A stretch of 61,962 nt of DNA, taken from contig CALUVM010000010.1 in the NCBI GenBank assembly GCA_944324255.1, positions 1 through 61,962 on the forward strand, written 5' to 3'. Every line of letters begins with the position of its first letter. Position 1 is the first letter of the stretch. Source of the DNA: Candidatus Gastranaerophilales bacterium (GTDB lineage: Bacteria > Cyanobacteriota > Vampirovibrionia > Gastranaerophilales > Gastranaerophilaceae). Below are positions 45,371 to 55,161 of this stretch, one piece after another. Made by a program: the position numbers and the translations under genes. The notes below the pieces were generated by a model. The model saw nothing but the letters and a program-made list of their open reading frames with translations, was not told where the DNA came from and did not search any database.

Positions 45371-45839
45371 ATTTTTTTGCGTATCTTAGAAATGTTTGGA
45401 CTTTTGTCTGCATCATCTCTTCTACGATTAACCATTTCCCGTTTGGTTGTTTTTGAACAATCATATATGTTTTCAGTTTATATGTTTCCCCGCTTGGCTG
45501 TCTAAGAGAAGATACTTTATATCCGTTGGAAACAGGTGTTACTGACACATTGGTATAAGTATTTTTATAATTTCTAAGTTTTGCACCGGCCTGTCCGATT
45601 TTCATCTGTTTAATATAAGTTGCGGTATCAGTATTTACATCAACTGTTGTTCCGTCCGGTTTTACAACCTGTCTTATAATTTTTGCAGATGGAGAATACA
45701 TATATTCTATTGTCGGGCTGTATGAATTTGCTGCGCTAACATAATTATTAAAAAACTGTAATGCGTCATTTTTATCATCAGCAAGAGCTGCTAAAGATAC
45801 AAGGCATAGTGTAAAAATAGTTAATAATGTTTTTTTCAT
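45369..45839 (-). CDS. Small exported protein, possibly NTF2-like
   Basis: A 156-residue protein with a signal peptide (MKKTLLTIFTLCLVSLAALA). The mature part, starting with an amphipathic helix (DALQFFNNYVSAANSY), followed by curved beta-strands ending in NGKWLIVEEMMQT, looks like the NTF2/SnoaL-like fold. I found no catalytic residues that would give a reaction. It lies 18 bases after lysC on the same strand, so the two may be co-transcribed, though there is no obvious functional tie. Its 3' end meets the bidirectional terminator. Confidence 0.68.
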   Translation of the reverse strand: MKKTLLTIFTLCLVSLAALADDKNDALQFFNNYVSAANSYSPTIEYMYSPSAKIIRQVVKPDGTTVDVNTDTATYIKQMKIGQAGAKLRNYKNTYTNVSVTPVSNGYKVSSLRQPSGETYKLKTYMIVQKQPNGKWLIVEEMMQTKVQTFLRYAKK

Positions 45840-45857
45840 GCAATCTCCGTTTCTTAT

Positions 45858-47126
45858 CTAAACACTCGGCGGTAAATCGCCTTTTACAACAGCTTTTGTA
45901 TCACAATCAAGCCCGAACACTCTATGCAAAGCAGTTACAGCATCATTTGCACTTGATTGTTCAACAAGACAACTGATTTTAATTTCACTAGTAGAAATCA
46001 TTTTAATATTTATATCCAAATCTGCTAATGTTCTGAACATTTTTGCTGCAATACCGGGTTTATCAATCATGCCGGCACCTACTATTGAGATTTTAGCAAT
46101 CTTATCATCTACAAAAACATTACTGTAATGAAGATTCTCTTTTACTTTTTCAAGAATTTTCATTGTTCTGTCCAAATCAGCCTTATCAATTGTAAAGGCA
46201 ATATCATTAGTATTCATTGCCTTTCTTGCATAAGATTGAATAATCATATCGACTGATATATTTTCCTTTGCAAGTCCGTCAAATAGGATTGCTGCAGTTC
46301 CCGGATTGTCCTGGACATCACACACTACTATTCTCAACTGGGATAGATCTGATGCAACGCCTGTAACAGGTCTTTGAATTTCCATCTGATTTACTCCTAA
46401 CATTAAAGTTCCTAAATTTTCAAGTTTGAAGGTGCTTCTAACTCTCACCGGCATATGATATTTTGCGGCAGTTTCTACAGCTCTCGGGTGGAGAACATTA
46501 GCTCCGACTCTTGCAAGCTCAAGCATTTCTTCATAAGAAATCTGCTCTAATCTTGAAGCATACGGAACAATTCTCGGATCTGTAGTATAAACTCCTTCAA
46601 CATCGGTATAAATATCACATCTTTTTGCATTCAATGCTCCTGCAAGTGCAACTGCGGAGGTATCAGATCCGCCTCTTCCGAGAGTCGTTATTTCCAGCTC
46701 ATCAGTTACCCCCTGAAAACCGGCTATAACAACGACCTTGCCTTCATCAAGATGTTTAAAAATATTTTCTGTTTTGATATCAATAATTCGTGCTTTGGAA
46801 TGAAGATTTTCTGTCATTATACCTGCCTGTATAGCATTCATACTGACAGCATCGCATCCTTGAGCCTGAAGCGCCATAGCCAAAAGAGCAATCGACACTC
46901 CTTCACCTGTAGAAAGAAGCATGTCCATTTCTCTTGCTGATGGGGTGTCAGAAATCTCCTTTGCCATTTTAACAAGCAAATCTGTTGTATGCCCCATGGC
47001 TGAAACAACAACCACGACATCATTACCGAGATTCTTTTCTCTTATTACGGCACGGGCAACGTTTTTTATCTTTTCCGTATCCGCTACGGAAGTTCCTCCA
47101 AACTTTTGAACTATTATATTTCTCAT
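45858..47126 (-). CDS. lysC: Aspartate kinase with two ACT domains
   Basis: A 422-residue protein. The kinase domain starts MRNIIVQKFGGTSVAD (the KFGGTS motif), then VVVVSAMGHTTDLL, STGEGVSIALL and TLGRGGSDTSAVALAGAL. ACT domains begin near residues 265 and 345, with the pattern VQDNPGTAAILFDGL and GAGMIDKPGIAAKMF for allosteric lysine/threonine binding. It phosphorylates aspartate at the entry to lysine, threonine, methionine and diaminopimelate synthesis. Length is normal for the monofunctional enzyme. Confidence 0.95.
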   Translation of the reverse strand: MRNIIVQKFGGTSVADTEKIKNVARAVIREKNLGNDVVVVVSAMGHTTDLLVKMAKEISDTPSAREMDMLLSTGEGVSIALLAMALQAQGCDAVSMNAIQAGIMTENLHSKARIIDIKTENIFKHLDEGKVVVIAGFQGVTDELEITTLGRGGSDTSAVALAGALNAKRCDIYTDVEGVYTTDPRIVPYASRLEQISYEEMLELARVGANVLHPRAVETAAKYHMPVRVRSTFKLENLGTLMLGVNQMEIQRPVTGVASDLSQLRIVVCDVQDNPGTAAILFDGLAKENISVDMIIQSYARKAMNTNDIAFTIDKADLDRTMKILEKVKENLHYSNVFVDDKIAKISIVGAGMIDKPGIAAKMFRTLADLDINIKMISTSEIKISCLVEQSSANDAVTALHRVFGLDCDTKAVVKGDLPPSV

Positions 47127-47304
47127 TATGTTTTTACCTGATTTGAATCAATAAATATTATATATTCAAAGAACGAGTTTTACAAGAATATGTTCACAAA
47201 TTATTTTTTGTTAAGTTTTGTAAATAAATTGGCAAAAATTTTTTTTATGAGATTTAGCATAATACGATATAAATCTGACTATTCAACAAAAAGGAGTATA
47301 TAGT

Positions 47305-49203
47305 ATGAACATTAATTCAAATGAACTCAAGCTTATGAATCAAGTATTAAAATTCAAAGCTGCAGCCCCGCAACCGTCAACGACCCCGGAACCGCAGGCT
47401 CCTGTTTCAAAGCCTGAATCAGGAATGAATGCACTTTATGCACAGGGTCTAAACAACCAATTATCTTTCCAGGGCGGTGCAAATCTTTCAAAACTGCTCA
47501 AGAACAAAGGTTTATCAACAATGATGGCTCTCGGTTTATTAGCCGCAGCACCTTTAACACAATCTTGTTCAGACTACTTTGAACCTAGTACAACAATTAT
47601 TGAACATGGCTCAACAACCAATATAACAATAATTTATGATAATTCAAAATGGGAAGCAATGTACGAAAAGATGATGGAAATATGGCAAATGATGCTTGAA
47701 CAGCAGCAAATAACCAGTGCCGAGGTTAGCCAGATGTCACAATATATGCTCCAGATGATGCAAATGATGCAAAACGGTCAAATGAGCGCTGAAGAGTTCT
47801 ATGCAAAAATGTATGAGTTCATGATTAATCATGAAAATAACCAGAAAACAATTATGGATATTTTAATTGACAATGGAAAAACCCAAGAAGAAGCTAAGCA
47901 GTTCCTTCAAGAATTGAAAAATCTGGTTGAAACCGGACAACTTACAGCAGCAGAAGCTATGCAGAAAATCATGGAAGAACTCGGAAATATAAATACTACA
48001 TTAGACGGAATGTTAGAAAAACTCAACTCTTTCTATGAAGAATTTATTGAATTCCGTAATGACTATTATACAAACAAAGAAGAAACCCTGGGCATGCTCG
48101 CCAACATTTATGAACATAGCACAATTAATACCCAGGTTTTACTTGCAATGAACGGCAACATGGCTCAATTAACTAAGAATTTCCAGGAATTTCAAGGTAG
48201 TTTTGAAGAATTCAAAATGAATGTTCAAAATAACCATGAAGAACTAATTGAAAAAATAGCAAACTTAGAAGCAGGTTCTGTTGATTATCAAAAATTTGAA
48301 GATATGTTCAAACACCTCGGACTTACAATAACAGATGCAATAAATATGTCAAAAGAAGAACTTATCGCAAAACTTGATGAGTTTGAACAAACATATATCA
48401 CAACTGAAGAATCACAGATCCAGTTATTACAAAAAATTAATAATGATGTTAACTTAATTGTTAACTTCCCGGGTATTGACCAATCTGTTGTTATAGAAGC
48501 CCTCAATAAGTTGACAGAAGCTGTTAATAACGGTAATGCCAATGTAACAGAAGAATTGCAGACTATTCAGGAACAACTTAACCAGCTTAAAGCTCAAATT
48601 AATGAAATGATGACCAAGTTTGATAATCAAACAGCTCTGGTAAATTCATATTTAGAGTCCTTCAATAAACAGTTTGGTATGGCACTGGATATGTTGACAA
48701 ACCTGAGCGGTGATATAAACGAGTTGGTATTCCAGCAATCTGTTGCTAACGGATATTTAAATAACTTAATGAAACAAATTGAAGAACTTAAAGTTATTAT
48801 TAATGATATTAAAGAATCTACTGAAAACGGAGACAGCGGAGATGGTTCTTCAATTACAATAGAAGATCTTGAAAACTTGTTTAAAAACTATGGTGATACC
48901 GTATATAACAAATACAAAGAATTAATCAAAAACCTTGGTATTCAAATTGGCGACTCAACTGCTACAATCGAAGACTTAGTAAACCAAATCAATATAAAAA
49001 TGGATAATCTAAAAGATTATACCAAACAGCTGAACGAAATTATTGAACTGCTTAAAGGTATTAACTTATCCGCACCTGAATATGCCGACAAATTAGACCG
49101 AATTATTGAATTGCTTGAAAACTTCAAATGCAACTGCAACTGCGGAGCAGATAGCGGAGATAATGAAGGTATTGTTGGTGATTTAGGCGACCTTTTAGGA
49201 TAA
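47305..49203 (+). CDS. Large coiled-coil protein with SFQG motif and hydrophobic segment
   Basis: A 632-residue protein of unknown function. Residues 20-40 are Pro/Ser/Thr-rich, LSFQG is at 53-57, and a hydrophobic segment (71-84) leads to C88 in LTQSC, a weak lipobox-like site placed far from the N-terminus. From about 110 to 600 it is almost continuous helix with glutamine and methionine runs (QMMQMMQNGQMS) suggesting coiled coils. The tail has CNCNCG and a glycine/aspartate stretch. It may be a surface- or membrane-anchored fibre. AAAGGAG precedes the ATG, and a clean terminator follows. Confidence 0.7.
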   Translation: MNINSNELKLMNQVLKFKAAAPQPSTTPEPQAPVSKPESGMNALYAQGLNNQLSFQGGANLSKLLKNKGLSTMMALGLLAAAPLTQSCSDYFEPSTTIIEHGSTTNITIIYDNSKWEAMYEKMMEIWQMMLEQQQITSAEVSQMSQYMLQMMQMMQNGQMSAEEFYAKMYEFMINHENNQKTIMDILIDNGKTQEEAKQFLQELKNLVETGQLTAAEAMQKIMEELGNINTTLDGMLEKLNSFYEEFIEFRNDYYTNKEETLGMLANIYEHSTINTQVLLAMNGNMAQLTKNFQEFQGSFEEFKMNVQNNHEELIEKIANLEAGSVDYQKFEDMFKHLGLTITDAINMSKEELIAKLDEFEQTYITTEESQIQLLQKINNDVNLIVNFPGIDQSVVIEALNKLTEAVNNGNANVTEELQTIQEQLNQLKAQINEMMTKFDNQTALVNSYLESFNKQFGMALDMLTNLSGDINELVFQQSVANGYLNNLMKQIEELKVIINDIKESTENGDSGDGSSITIEDLENLFKNYGDTVYNKYKELIKNLGIQIGDSTATIEDLVNQINIKMDNLKDYTKQLNEIIELLKGINLSAPEYADKLDRIIELLENFKCNCNCGADSGDNEGIVGDLGDLLG

Positions 49204-49224
49204 TAAATTTTCCCAAGATAACAG

Positions 49225-49252
49225 AAAGAGGCAGATTTTCTGCCTCTTTTTT
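49225..49252 (+). terminator. Terminator of the coiled-coil gene
   Basis: AGAGGCAGA (49227-49235) and TCTGCCTCT (49239-49247) form a 9-bp stem with a 3-base loop, followed by a T-run. It lies between two converging genes. Confidence 0.9.
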
Positions 49253-49285
49253 TTGTAAACAACCATTATCTTACATCTGTATTTA

Positions 49286-51790
49286 TTACTGTTCAATTAT
49301 TTTATCATATTTTTTACCGGTTGCTGTTTCAAGGTTTGCAATAGCTTCTTCTTTTGTATTGCCATAAGCCGGAGCAACACCTTCTTCCGGAGTATTATCC
49401 ACAGCTTTCCATTTATTTGTACCAGGAATTTTTTCGACTCTGATTTCATCACGACCGATGATTTTCATTCCGCCTTTTCCGGTACCACTACCGAGTTCTT
49501 CTGCTGTGGCTGCAACAACTGTACCGAGAACTCGTTTAAAACCGGCTATTTCGTATGGCATTTTGATTTTTTCAGGAAGATTTGTTCTGCTAATCAAATC
49601 TTTGAATAATTCGGCATTATATACACCATTTTCATCTGTACATAATTCTCTTTGTAAACGTTTTATAGCACCGTCTTTTCCATATAAACCGTATTTTTCA
49701 ACAAGCTCAGGATAATAAGCTGTTACAAGACCTGCCCAGGTATCACCATATTCTCTTTCGTGAACATAGGTAAGATTTGTTTTTATATTAGCATCTAAAG
49801 TGCTTATGTTAGAAACTGTTGCGGAGTATTCCGGCTCTTCCGGTTCTTCCGGAACTTCAACTTCTTTTACCTGTTCAGGCTGGACATAAAGCTTTTTCAT
49901 AGCACCGATAAGTTCTTCTTTATTTAACTTACCGCCATCGCCTGCTGCTCTGTTTAAGAGAGCTTTAAATTCACTCTGATTCCATTCACCGGTTTCGGTA
50001 TCATAGTACATAAATGCGAGTGCTGAAAGAATATTTGCATATTCAGGAGATTCTTTCTTAACTCTTGCAACATATTCTTCAATAGAACAATCTTCAAAGT
50101 TTGTTACAGTTACCGGAACTTCTCCTTTTGCTTCAAATCCGCTGATTATACCGAGTACAGCAGGGAGTATTGCACTCTTAAGTGCTGTATCAACAACAAA
50201 CTTAGAAGCTTCAAACAATGCATGGACGACATCAACACTGTTAATTAAAATTCTAACACTATCTCCGACAGTACTTACCGTAACGCCTTCGACTCCTGCC
50301 AGTCCGGATAAATCCTTAATAGAGCCGCCCTTTAATGTTATATCAATATTAGTTTCATTAACATAGTAATCGTTAATACCCTGTTTAGGATTTGTTGCGG
50401 CAGCAGTACCACCTGAAACTGCACCTGTAACTGCACCGATTAAACCACCAAGCAGAACTCTGCCCCAATTAACCCCTTCTTTTTCATAGCCGCAGAGTTT
50501 AACCAGTTCCATAGCTTCTTTTTCTGATAAATCTTCAAGTTTAGATACATATGATAATTTACCGGTAGTTCTTAATTTTTCAGAAATAAATTTGTCAATT
50601 CTGGCATGTCTGTTTACTTTATTATCGGCACCGGCTTGAATTCCTATAAGTTCGGAAAGAATACTCAAATCATAAGTACCGTCTTCTTTTTCTGTAATTA
50701 ATCCGCTTAAAACAAGAGCTTCAAAGACTTCATTTTTATTACCGAGAACTTTTAAAATTTCTTCTTTTGTTTGAGTTTTCTTAGCTTCTACATTATTTTC
50801 ACGAGCTTGGATTTTTGAAGCTGTCTTACTTAGACGTTCTTTGCCGGAAACAGGATCGCCAATTCTTTCTCTCCAAGCCTTTTGGACATATTTATCATCC
50901 CAATCTCCGCTTGTTTTTAAAAGTTCTTTAGCTTCTTTGCTTACCTGTCTCCATTTGGTTTCATCAAGCTGACCATATATAGCAAGGACTACTGTTTTTC
51001 TTGCTTCATTAGCTATTTTACTGTTTTCAAAAACTTTAAATGCATCTTTATATTCATCTTTAAAATCAATTGCTTTACCATCAACAACAATTTTGCCGTT
51101 TTTGATGTCTTCTTTAATTTCAGCCATTATTTCTTCATCAGTTTTTTGAATTCCTTTCTGAGCATATGCATTAAGTTTTTCAAAATAGTAAGATTGCATA
51201 TTAACAACCGCTTGATCTCTTAAAGCAAACTCTGCTTGATCTTCAAGAAGTGCAAGAATATCTCTATGGAATTGATCGTTCATTCCGGCTTCTTTCAACT
51301 TTTTGACAAGAGCTGTATGAGCTTTATCATCCATTTCTTTTAATGTTTTATATTCAGGCATTAGTTCTTGGACATCTTTAACAGCTTTAATAATTTCAGC
51401 ATATTTTGCTTCTTTTGCATGTTCACCATACATTTTTTCAAGAGTCGGGATAAGCTCTTCAGAAGATACATGCAAACTACCGTTAACCATATTGTTTAAC
51501 GCTCTGAGTGCATGTTCACGGACTCTAATTTGTTCATTCTTTTCATCCTGAGTCAACTTTTCTTTTGGCTCTTTTGGTGCCTTTTTGGACTTAACATCTT
51601 CTGACATATAAAGTCCCATTACTTCGTTAAACTCTTCTGCAGTACATTCACCGGCAGCCAATTTTTCAGCAGCTGCTTGTTTGAATATACCGAATTCTTC
51701 TTCCGTAAGCTTGTTATCATTGTTTTTGTCATTGATAAAAGCCAGAGCCTTCAATGCTTCATTAGTAATTTTAGAAATGTCCAATCCCAT
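49286..51790 (-). CDS. Large EF-hand-containing protein of unknown function
   Basis: An 834-residue protein. A canonical calcium-binding loop is at residues 21-32 (DKNNDNKLTEEE, with D21, N23, D25, K27, T29 and E32 in loop positions). A weaker EF-like segment, GDGGKLNKEEL, lies around residue 630. Residues about 80-440 are helical and charged. A glycine-zipper segment (VLLGGLIGAVTGAVSGG) near 445-465 may enter a membrane. A segment near 690 (YGDTWAGLVTAYYPELVEKY) is vaguely LysM-like. There is no signal peptide. It converges on the coiled-coil gene. Function unknown, with calcium-dependent envelope structure a possibility. Confidence 0.7.
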   Translation of the reverse strand: MGLDISKITNEALKALAFINDKNNDNKLTEEEFGIFKQAAAEKLAAGECTAEEFNEVMGLYMSEDVKSKKAPKEPKEKLTQDEKNEQIRVREHALRALNNMVNGSLHVSSEELIPTLEKMYGEHAKEAKYAEIIKAVKDVQELMPEYKTLKEMDDKAHTALVKKLKEAGMNDQFHRDILALLEDQAEFALRDQAVVNMQSYYFEKLNAYAQKGIQKTDEEIMAEIKEDIKNGKIVVDGKAIDFKDEYKDAFKVFENSKIANEARKTVVLAIYGQLDETKWRQVSKEAKELLKTSGDWDDKYVQKAWRERIGDPVSGKERLSKTASKIQARENNVEAKKTQTKEEILKVLGNKNEVFEALVLSGLITEKEDGTYDLSILSELIGIQAGADNKVNRHARIDKFISEKLRTTGKLSYVSKLEDLSEKEAMELVKLCGYEKEGVNWGRVLLGGLIGAVTGAVSGGTAAATNPKQGINDYYVNETNIDITLKGGSIKDLSGLAGVEGVTVSTVGDSVRILINSVDVVHALFEASKFVVDTALKSAILPAVLGIISGFEAKGEVPVTVTNFEDCSIEEYVARVKKESPEYANILSALAFMYYDTETGEWNQSEFKALLNRAAGDGGKLNKEELIGAMKKLYVQPEQVKEVEVPEEPEEPEYSATVSNISTLDANIKTNLTYVHEREYGDTWAGLVTAYYPELVEKYGLYGKDGAIKRLQRELCTDENGVYNAELFKDLISRTNLPEKIKMPYEIAGFKRVLGTVVAATAEELGSGTGKGGMKIIGRDEIRVEKIPGTNKWKAVDNTPEEGVAPAYGNTKEEAIANLETATGKKYDKIIEQ

Positions 51791-51880
51791 GATAATATAC
51801 TCCTTTTTAATCCTCTTTCCTATATAAAGTTTTTACACAGGAAAGAATTGACTTTTTAATAAACTTTTTGTTTACATAAC

Positions 51881-53200
51881 TTAACATAACGCAAAAACCT
51901 CCATTTTCTCCAAAGCTTCAATTGAGCGTCTGGCAAGAGTTTCGTTTTTAAGTTTCTTATTTTTCCGTTCTTTTTTAGGAAGTTCGACCGGCGGCACAAG
52001 CGCCCAGTTTGAGTTAATCGGCTGAAAATCCGTATGTGCAGAATCGGATATATATCGGGTGAGTGCTCCCAATATTGTTACATCCGGCAATATAAGGAGT
52101 TCTTCTCCGGCTATTCTTCTTGCCATATTTATACCGGCAAGCATACCTGTTGCTATAGATTCCGTATATCCTTCCGTTCCGGTCAATTGTCCTGCAAAGA
52201 ATAAGCCTTCCCGTTCTCTCGCTTCAAGCGCAGAGGTAAGAACTTTCGGACTGTTAATAAATGTATTTCTATGCATAACTCCATATCGGACAATACTGGC
52301 ATTCTCCAGTCCCGGAATAGAATGCAGTAATTCTTTTTGAGCACCCCATTTTAAATTTGTCTGAAATCCAACAAGATTGAACAGGGTTTTTGCAGAATTA
52401 TCCTGTCTTAATTGGACAACCGCATAATTTTCAATACCTGTTCTTTTATCAATAAGCCCTACAGGCTTCATCGGTCCAAATCTTAACGTATCAACGCCTC
52501 TTGAAGCTAAGACTTCAACCGGCAGGCAGGATTCAAAGAATTTTGATTTCTTATCAACTTCATGCTGCTCAATTCTCGGAGCGTTTATCAATAGATTATA
52601 AAATCTTTCATATTCTTCCCTATTCATCGGACAGTTGATATATGAAGCTTCTCCTTTATCATATCTTGAACCCCAAAAAGCTTTATCAAAATCTATTGAA
52701 TCCACTTCTACAATAGGTGCTATCGCATCAAAGAAGTGAAGATGCTCGCTCCTGGTAAATTCTTTTATACTTTGAGCTAATTTATCACTGGTTAAAGGTC
52801 CTGATGCAATAATTACATATCCATCAGGTATCTCTGTAATTTCTTCTCTTATTAGCTCTATATTAGGATTTTCTTCAATTTTTCGGGTAACAGCTTTTGA
52901 AAAATCCTCTCTTGCTATCGCAAGCGCATTACCTGCCGGAACAGAGTTTTCAATTGCAATATTAATAAGTTCACCCCCTAAAATCTGCATTTCTTTTTTC
53001 AAAAGACCGCTTGCATTAGTAATATCCAGTGAACCAAGACTATTAGAGCATACGAATTCTGCGCAGTCCCCTCCGACATGCGCTCCTGTTGACTTTTCGG
53101 GACGCATTTCGTAAAGTTTGACTTTATAGCCTTTTTTTGCAAGCTGGAATGCCGCCTCCGAGCCGGCAAGTCCTGCTCCGATAATTTTTACTTCACGCAT
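51881..53200 (-). CDS. trmFO: Folate/FAD-dependent tRNA U54 methyltransferase TrmFO
   Basis: A 439-residue flavoprotein. It starts with the FAD-binding KIIGAGLAGSEAAFQLAKKG, followed by ymEMRPEKSTGAH and the conserved FVCSNSLGS, which holds one catalytic cysteine. VLTSALEAREREGLFFAGQLTGTEGYTESIATG is the second FAD region (cited in part). It makes ribothymidine at position 54 of tRNA from methylene-tetrahydrofolate and FADH2, found in Firmicutes, Cyanobacteria and some others. Length is normal. The start codon stands alone. The gene is 80 bases after the EF-hand gene start, in the same direction. Confidence 0.93.
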   Translation of the reverse strand: MREVKIIGAGLAGSEAAFQLAKKGYKVKLYEMRPEKSTGAHVGGDCAEFVCSNSLGSLDITNASGLLKKEMQILGGELINIAIENSVPAGNALAIAREDFSKAVTRKIEENPNIELIREEITEIPDGYVIIASGPLTSDKLAQSIKEFTRSEHLHFFDAIAPIVEVDSIDFDKAFWGSRYDKGEASYINCPMNREEYERFYNLLINAPRIEQHEVDKKSKFFESCLPVEVLASRGVDTLRFGPMKPVGLIDKRTGIENYAVVQLRQDNSAKTLFNLVGFQTNLKWGAQKELLHSIPGLENASIVRYGVMHRNTFINSPKVLTSALEAREREGLFFAGQLTGTEGYTESIATGMLAGINMARRIAGEELLILPDVTILGALTRYISDSAHTDFQPINSNWALVPPVELPKKERKNKKLKNETLARRSIEALEKMEVFALC

Positions 53201-53321
53201 TTTTCACTGCCTTCTTGTACTTTGCATGTATTACGACCATTTTTTAGAAAACTTTAATTAATTGGAATATTTTGTTACATAAGTTAATAATCAGTCCTTT
53301 ATCAGCAGTAACTCTATAAAA

Positions 53322-55145
53322 TTATCCTTCAGATTTTCCGACCTGATTTCTGCCGTGTTCTTTTGCGTAATAAAGACCTTTATCAGCATACTCAATTAAA
53401 TCCTGCGCCGTTTCCGCATTATCAGGGAATGTAGCCACTCCGACACTTATTGTTACGTGTCCGGTTTCTGTTGCATTCAACTGGAACGGTCTTTCCGCTA
53501 CTGCATGTAAAATTCTGCTTGCATTGTTAAGAGCTTCTTCCGATGTTGTATTAGGAAGAATTATACTCATCTCTTCTCCGCCGTATCTGCATACATAATC
53601 GGTTGTACGGGAATTCTTTTTCAGGGTCTGGGCAACCTGTCTTAAAACAGCATCCCCTGCCTGATGTCCGTATGTATCATTAAATTTCTTAAAGAAATCA
53701 ATATCAACAATTATCAGAGAAAACGGCTGACCGTATCTTTTTGATAAGTCAATTTGTTTTCTTAAAGTATCCTGAAAATATCTGTGGTTATAAAGGTCAG
53801 TTAAACCATCTATAGTTGCAAGTTTATACTGGTATTCAAAATCTCTCGACTTAATTATATATTTTGCTAAATACGACAGTGCAAAAGCCAGAACTATAGA
53901 GATTACCGGCAGCACCACCGGAATCCAGAGATTGTTGAGTTCCATTAAGTAATACGAAATAAAAAGATATGCGATTCCAAACAACAAAGTAGACATAACT
54001 GCGAATATTGTTGATTCCGAAAGCATAACTATAAAACCGACAATCGCAACAACGGCGGCTATTATAAGAATATTCGCAAATATGCTTGTTTGTTTAATAA
54101 AATTATTATCAAGAATGTTATTTAAAAACGTAGCATGAACTTCTACGCCCGGATAAACACCTTCCTGAACCGGTACGCTCTTTGTATCATGAAGACTCAT
54201 TGCCGTTGTACCGATAATAACAATTTTATCTTTAAAGCTGAATGTTGAAGGTGAAATTCCTTCCATAGAGTTTACAACTTTGTACATCGGATAATTAATA
54301 TGAGTTCCGCTCTGTCCGTACCAGTTAAGAATAGCATCACCGTCCTTGGTAAGCGGTATATTTAAATTACTTCCGGTTAGTTCATTGTTCTGGTTTAGTA
54401 CAAAGGTATGCTGCGGAGCACTGTCAACAAGATTCCCTCCTGCCAAAAAAGTAAGATACGGATAATAATTACCTTTATATTCAAGTATTGGTGCTACTTT
54501 TCTTATAATTCCGTCACTGCTTCGCATAACATTTGTCATACCGATATAAACTTTACCGTTAAGAAGATTTTCAAGAATAGGACGGCAGTTAGAAAATCCG
54601 TATTTTTTTCCTATATCTATATTTGATTTATTTTCAAGACTAACAGCAAGTCTTTGCGGTAAATCTATAGGTTTTCTTAAGTCGGCAGGCTGAACATCCA
54701 GATTCATTGAGGTATAAATATTGTTATATTTATTCATAGTATCTGTTAATGCTTTATCCGCATTCGCCGTTGCTTTTAAAGATTTAATAAACATTAAATC
54801 GAAAATAACTGCCTGCGGCTTATCTTTTTCTATATAGTTTATGATATCTGCGTACACATTCCGGGGAATTGGCCATTCGCCGTATTTATCCCAGAGCATT
54901 TCCAGACTTGCGTCATCAATAGCAAGCACCACTATATTATCATTTGGAAGCGGATGTTTGTGCATAACTTGAAGAGTTTGTCTGTAATCAAAAGAGCGGT
55001 TTTCCGCAACTTCAAAAAACGAAGTTATAACACTGTTTAGAGTTTTATTATTCTGCATCAGAATAAAACCTATCAACAAAACTGCCAGAACAAGCAGAAG
55101 ATAGGTTGCATATGTAAACCACTTGGTCTGTATGAATTTTTTCAA
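53322..55145 (-). CDS. CHASE2-GGDEF membrane diguanylate cyclase
   Basis: A 607-residue membrane protein. One N-terminal helix (about 11-30) is followed by a periplasmic CHASE2 sensor domain (about 45-340: NIVVLAIDDASLEML, IFDLMFI, VYIGMTNV, IVIIGTTA). Three helices (about 350-430) lead to the GGDEF domain with Y-GGEEM (522-526) and RxxD inhibitory site R513-D516. GG[D/E]E[F/M] with E in place of D is compatible with cyclase activity. It makes c-di-GMP in response to an unknown external cue. The small frame at 55162 ends 16 bases upstream. Confidence 0.92.
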   Translation of the reverse strand: MKKFIQTKWFTYATYLLLVLAVLLIGFILMQNNKTLNSVITSFFEVAENRSFDYRQTLQVMHKHPLPNDNIVVLAIDDASLEMLWDKYGEWPIPRNVYADIINYIEKDKPQAVIFDLMFIKSLKATANADKALTDTMNKYNNIYTSMNLDVQPADLRKPIDLPQRLAVSLENKSNIDIGKKYGFSNCRPILENLLNGKVYIGMTNVMRSSDGIIRKVAPILEYKGNYYPYLTFLAGGNLVDSAPQHTFVLNQNNELTGSNLNIPLTKDGDAILNWYGQSGTHINYPMYKVVNSMEGISPSTFSFKDKIVIIGTTAMSLHDTKSVPVQEGVYPGVEVHATFLNNILDNNFIKQTSIFANILIIAAVVAIVGFIVMLSESTIFAVMSTLLFGIAYLFISYYLMELNNLWIPVVLPVISIVLAFALSYLAKYIIKSRDFEYQYKLATIDGLTDLYNHRYFQDTLRKQIDLSKRYGQPFSLIIVDIDFFKKFNDTYGHQAGDAVLRQVAQTLKKNSRTTDYVCRYGGEEMSIILPNTTSEEALNNASRILHAVAERPFQLNATETGHVTISVGVATFPDNAETAQDLIEYADKGLYYAKEHGRNQVGKSEG

Positions 55146-55161
55146 AACTTCCTCTCCCTAA

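Noticed and set aside
45858-47126. lysC riboswitch
   Set aside because: The 178-base gap upstream of lysC (47127-47304) is short and AT-rich, and I could not see the conserved lysine riboswitch core by eye.
47305-47571. Ordinary lipoprotein signal in the coiled-coil protein
   Set aside because: The hydrophobic segment begins at residue 71 and the sequence before the cysteine is TQSC, which does not fit a lipobox well.
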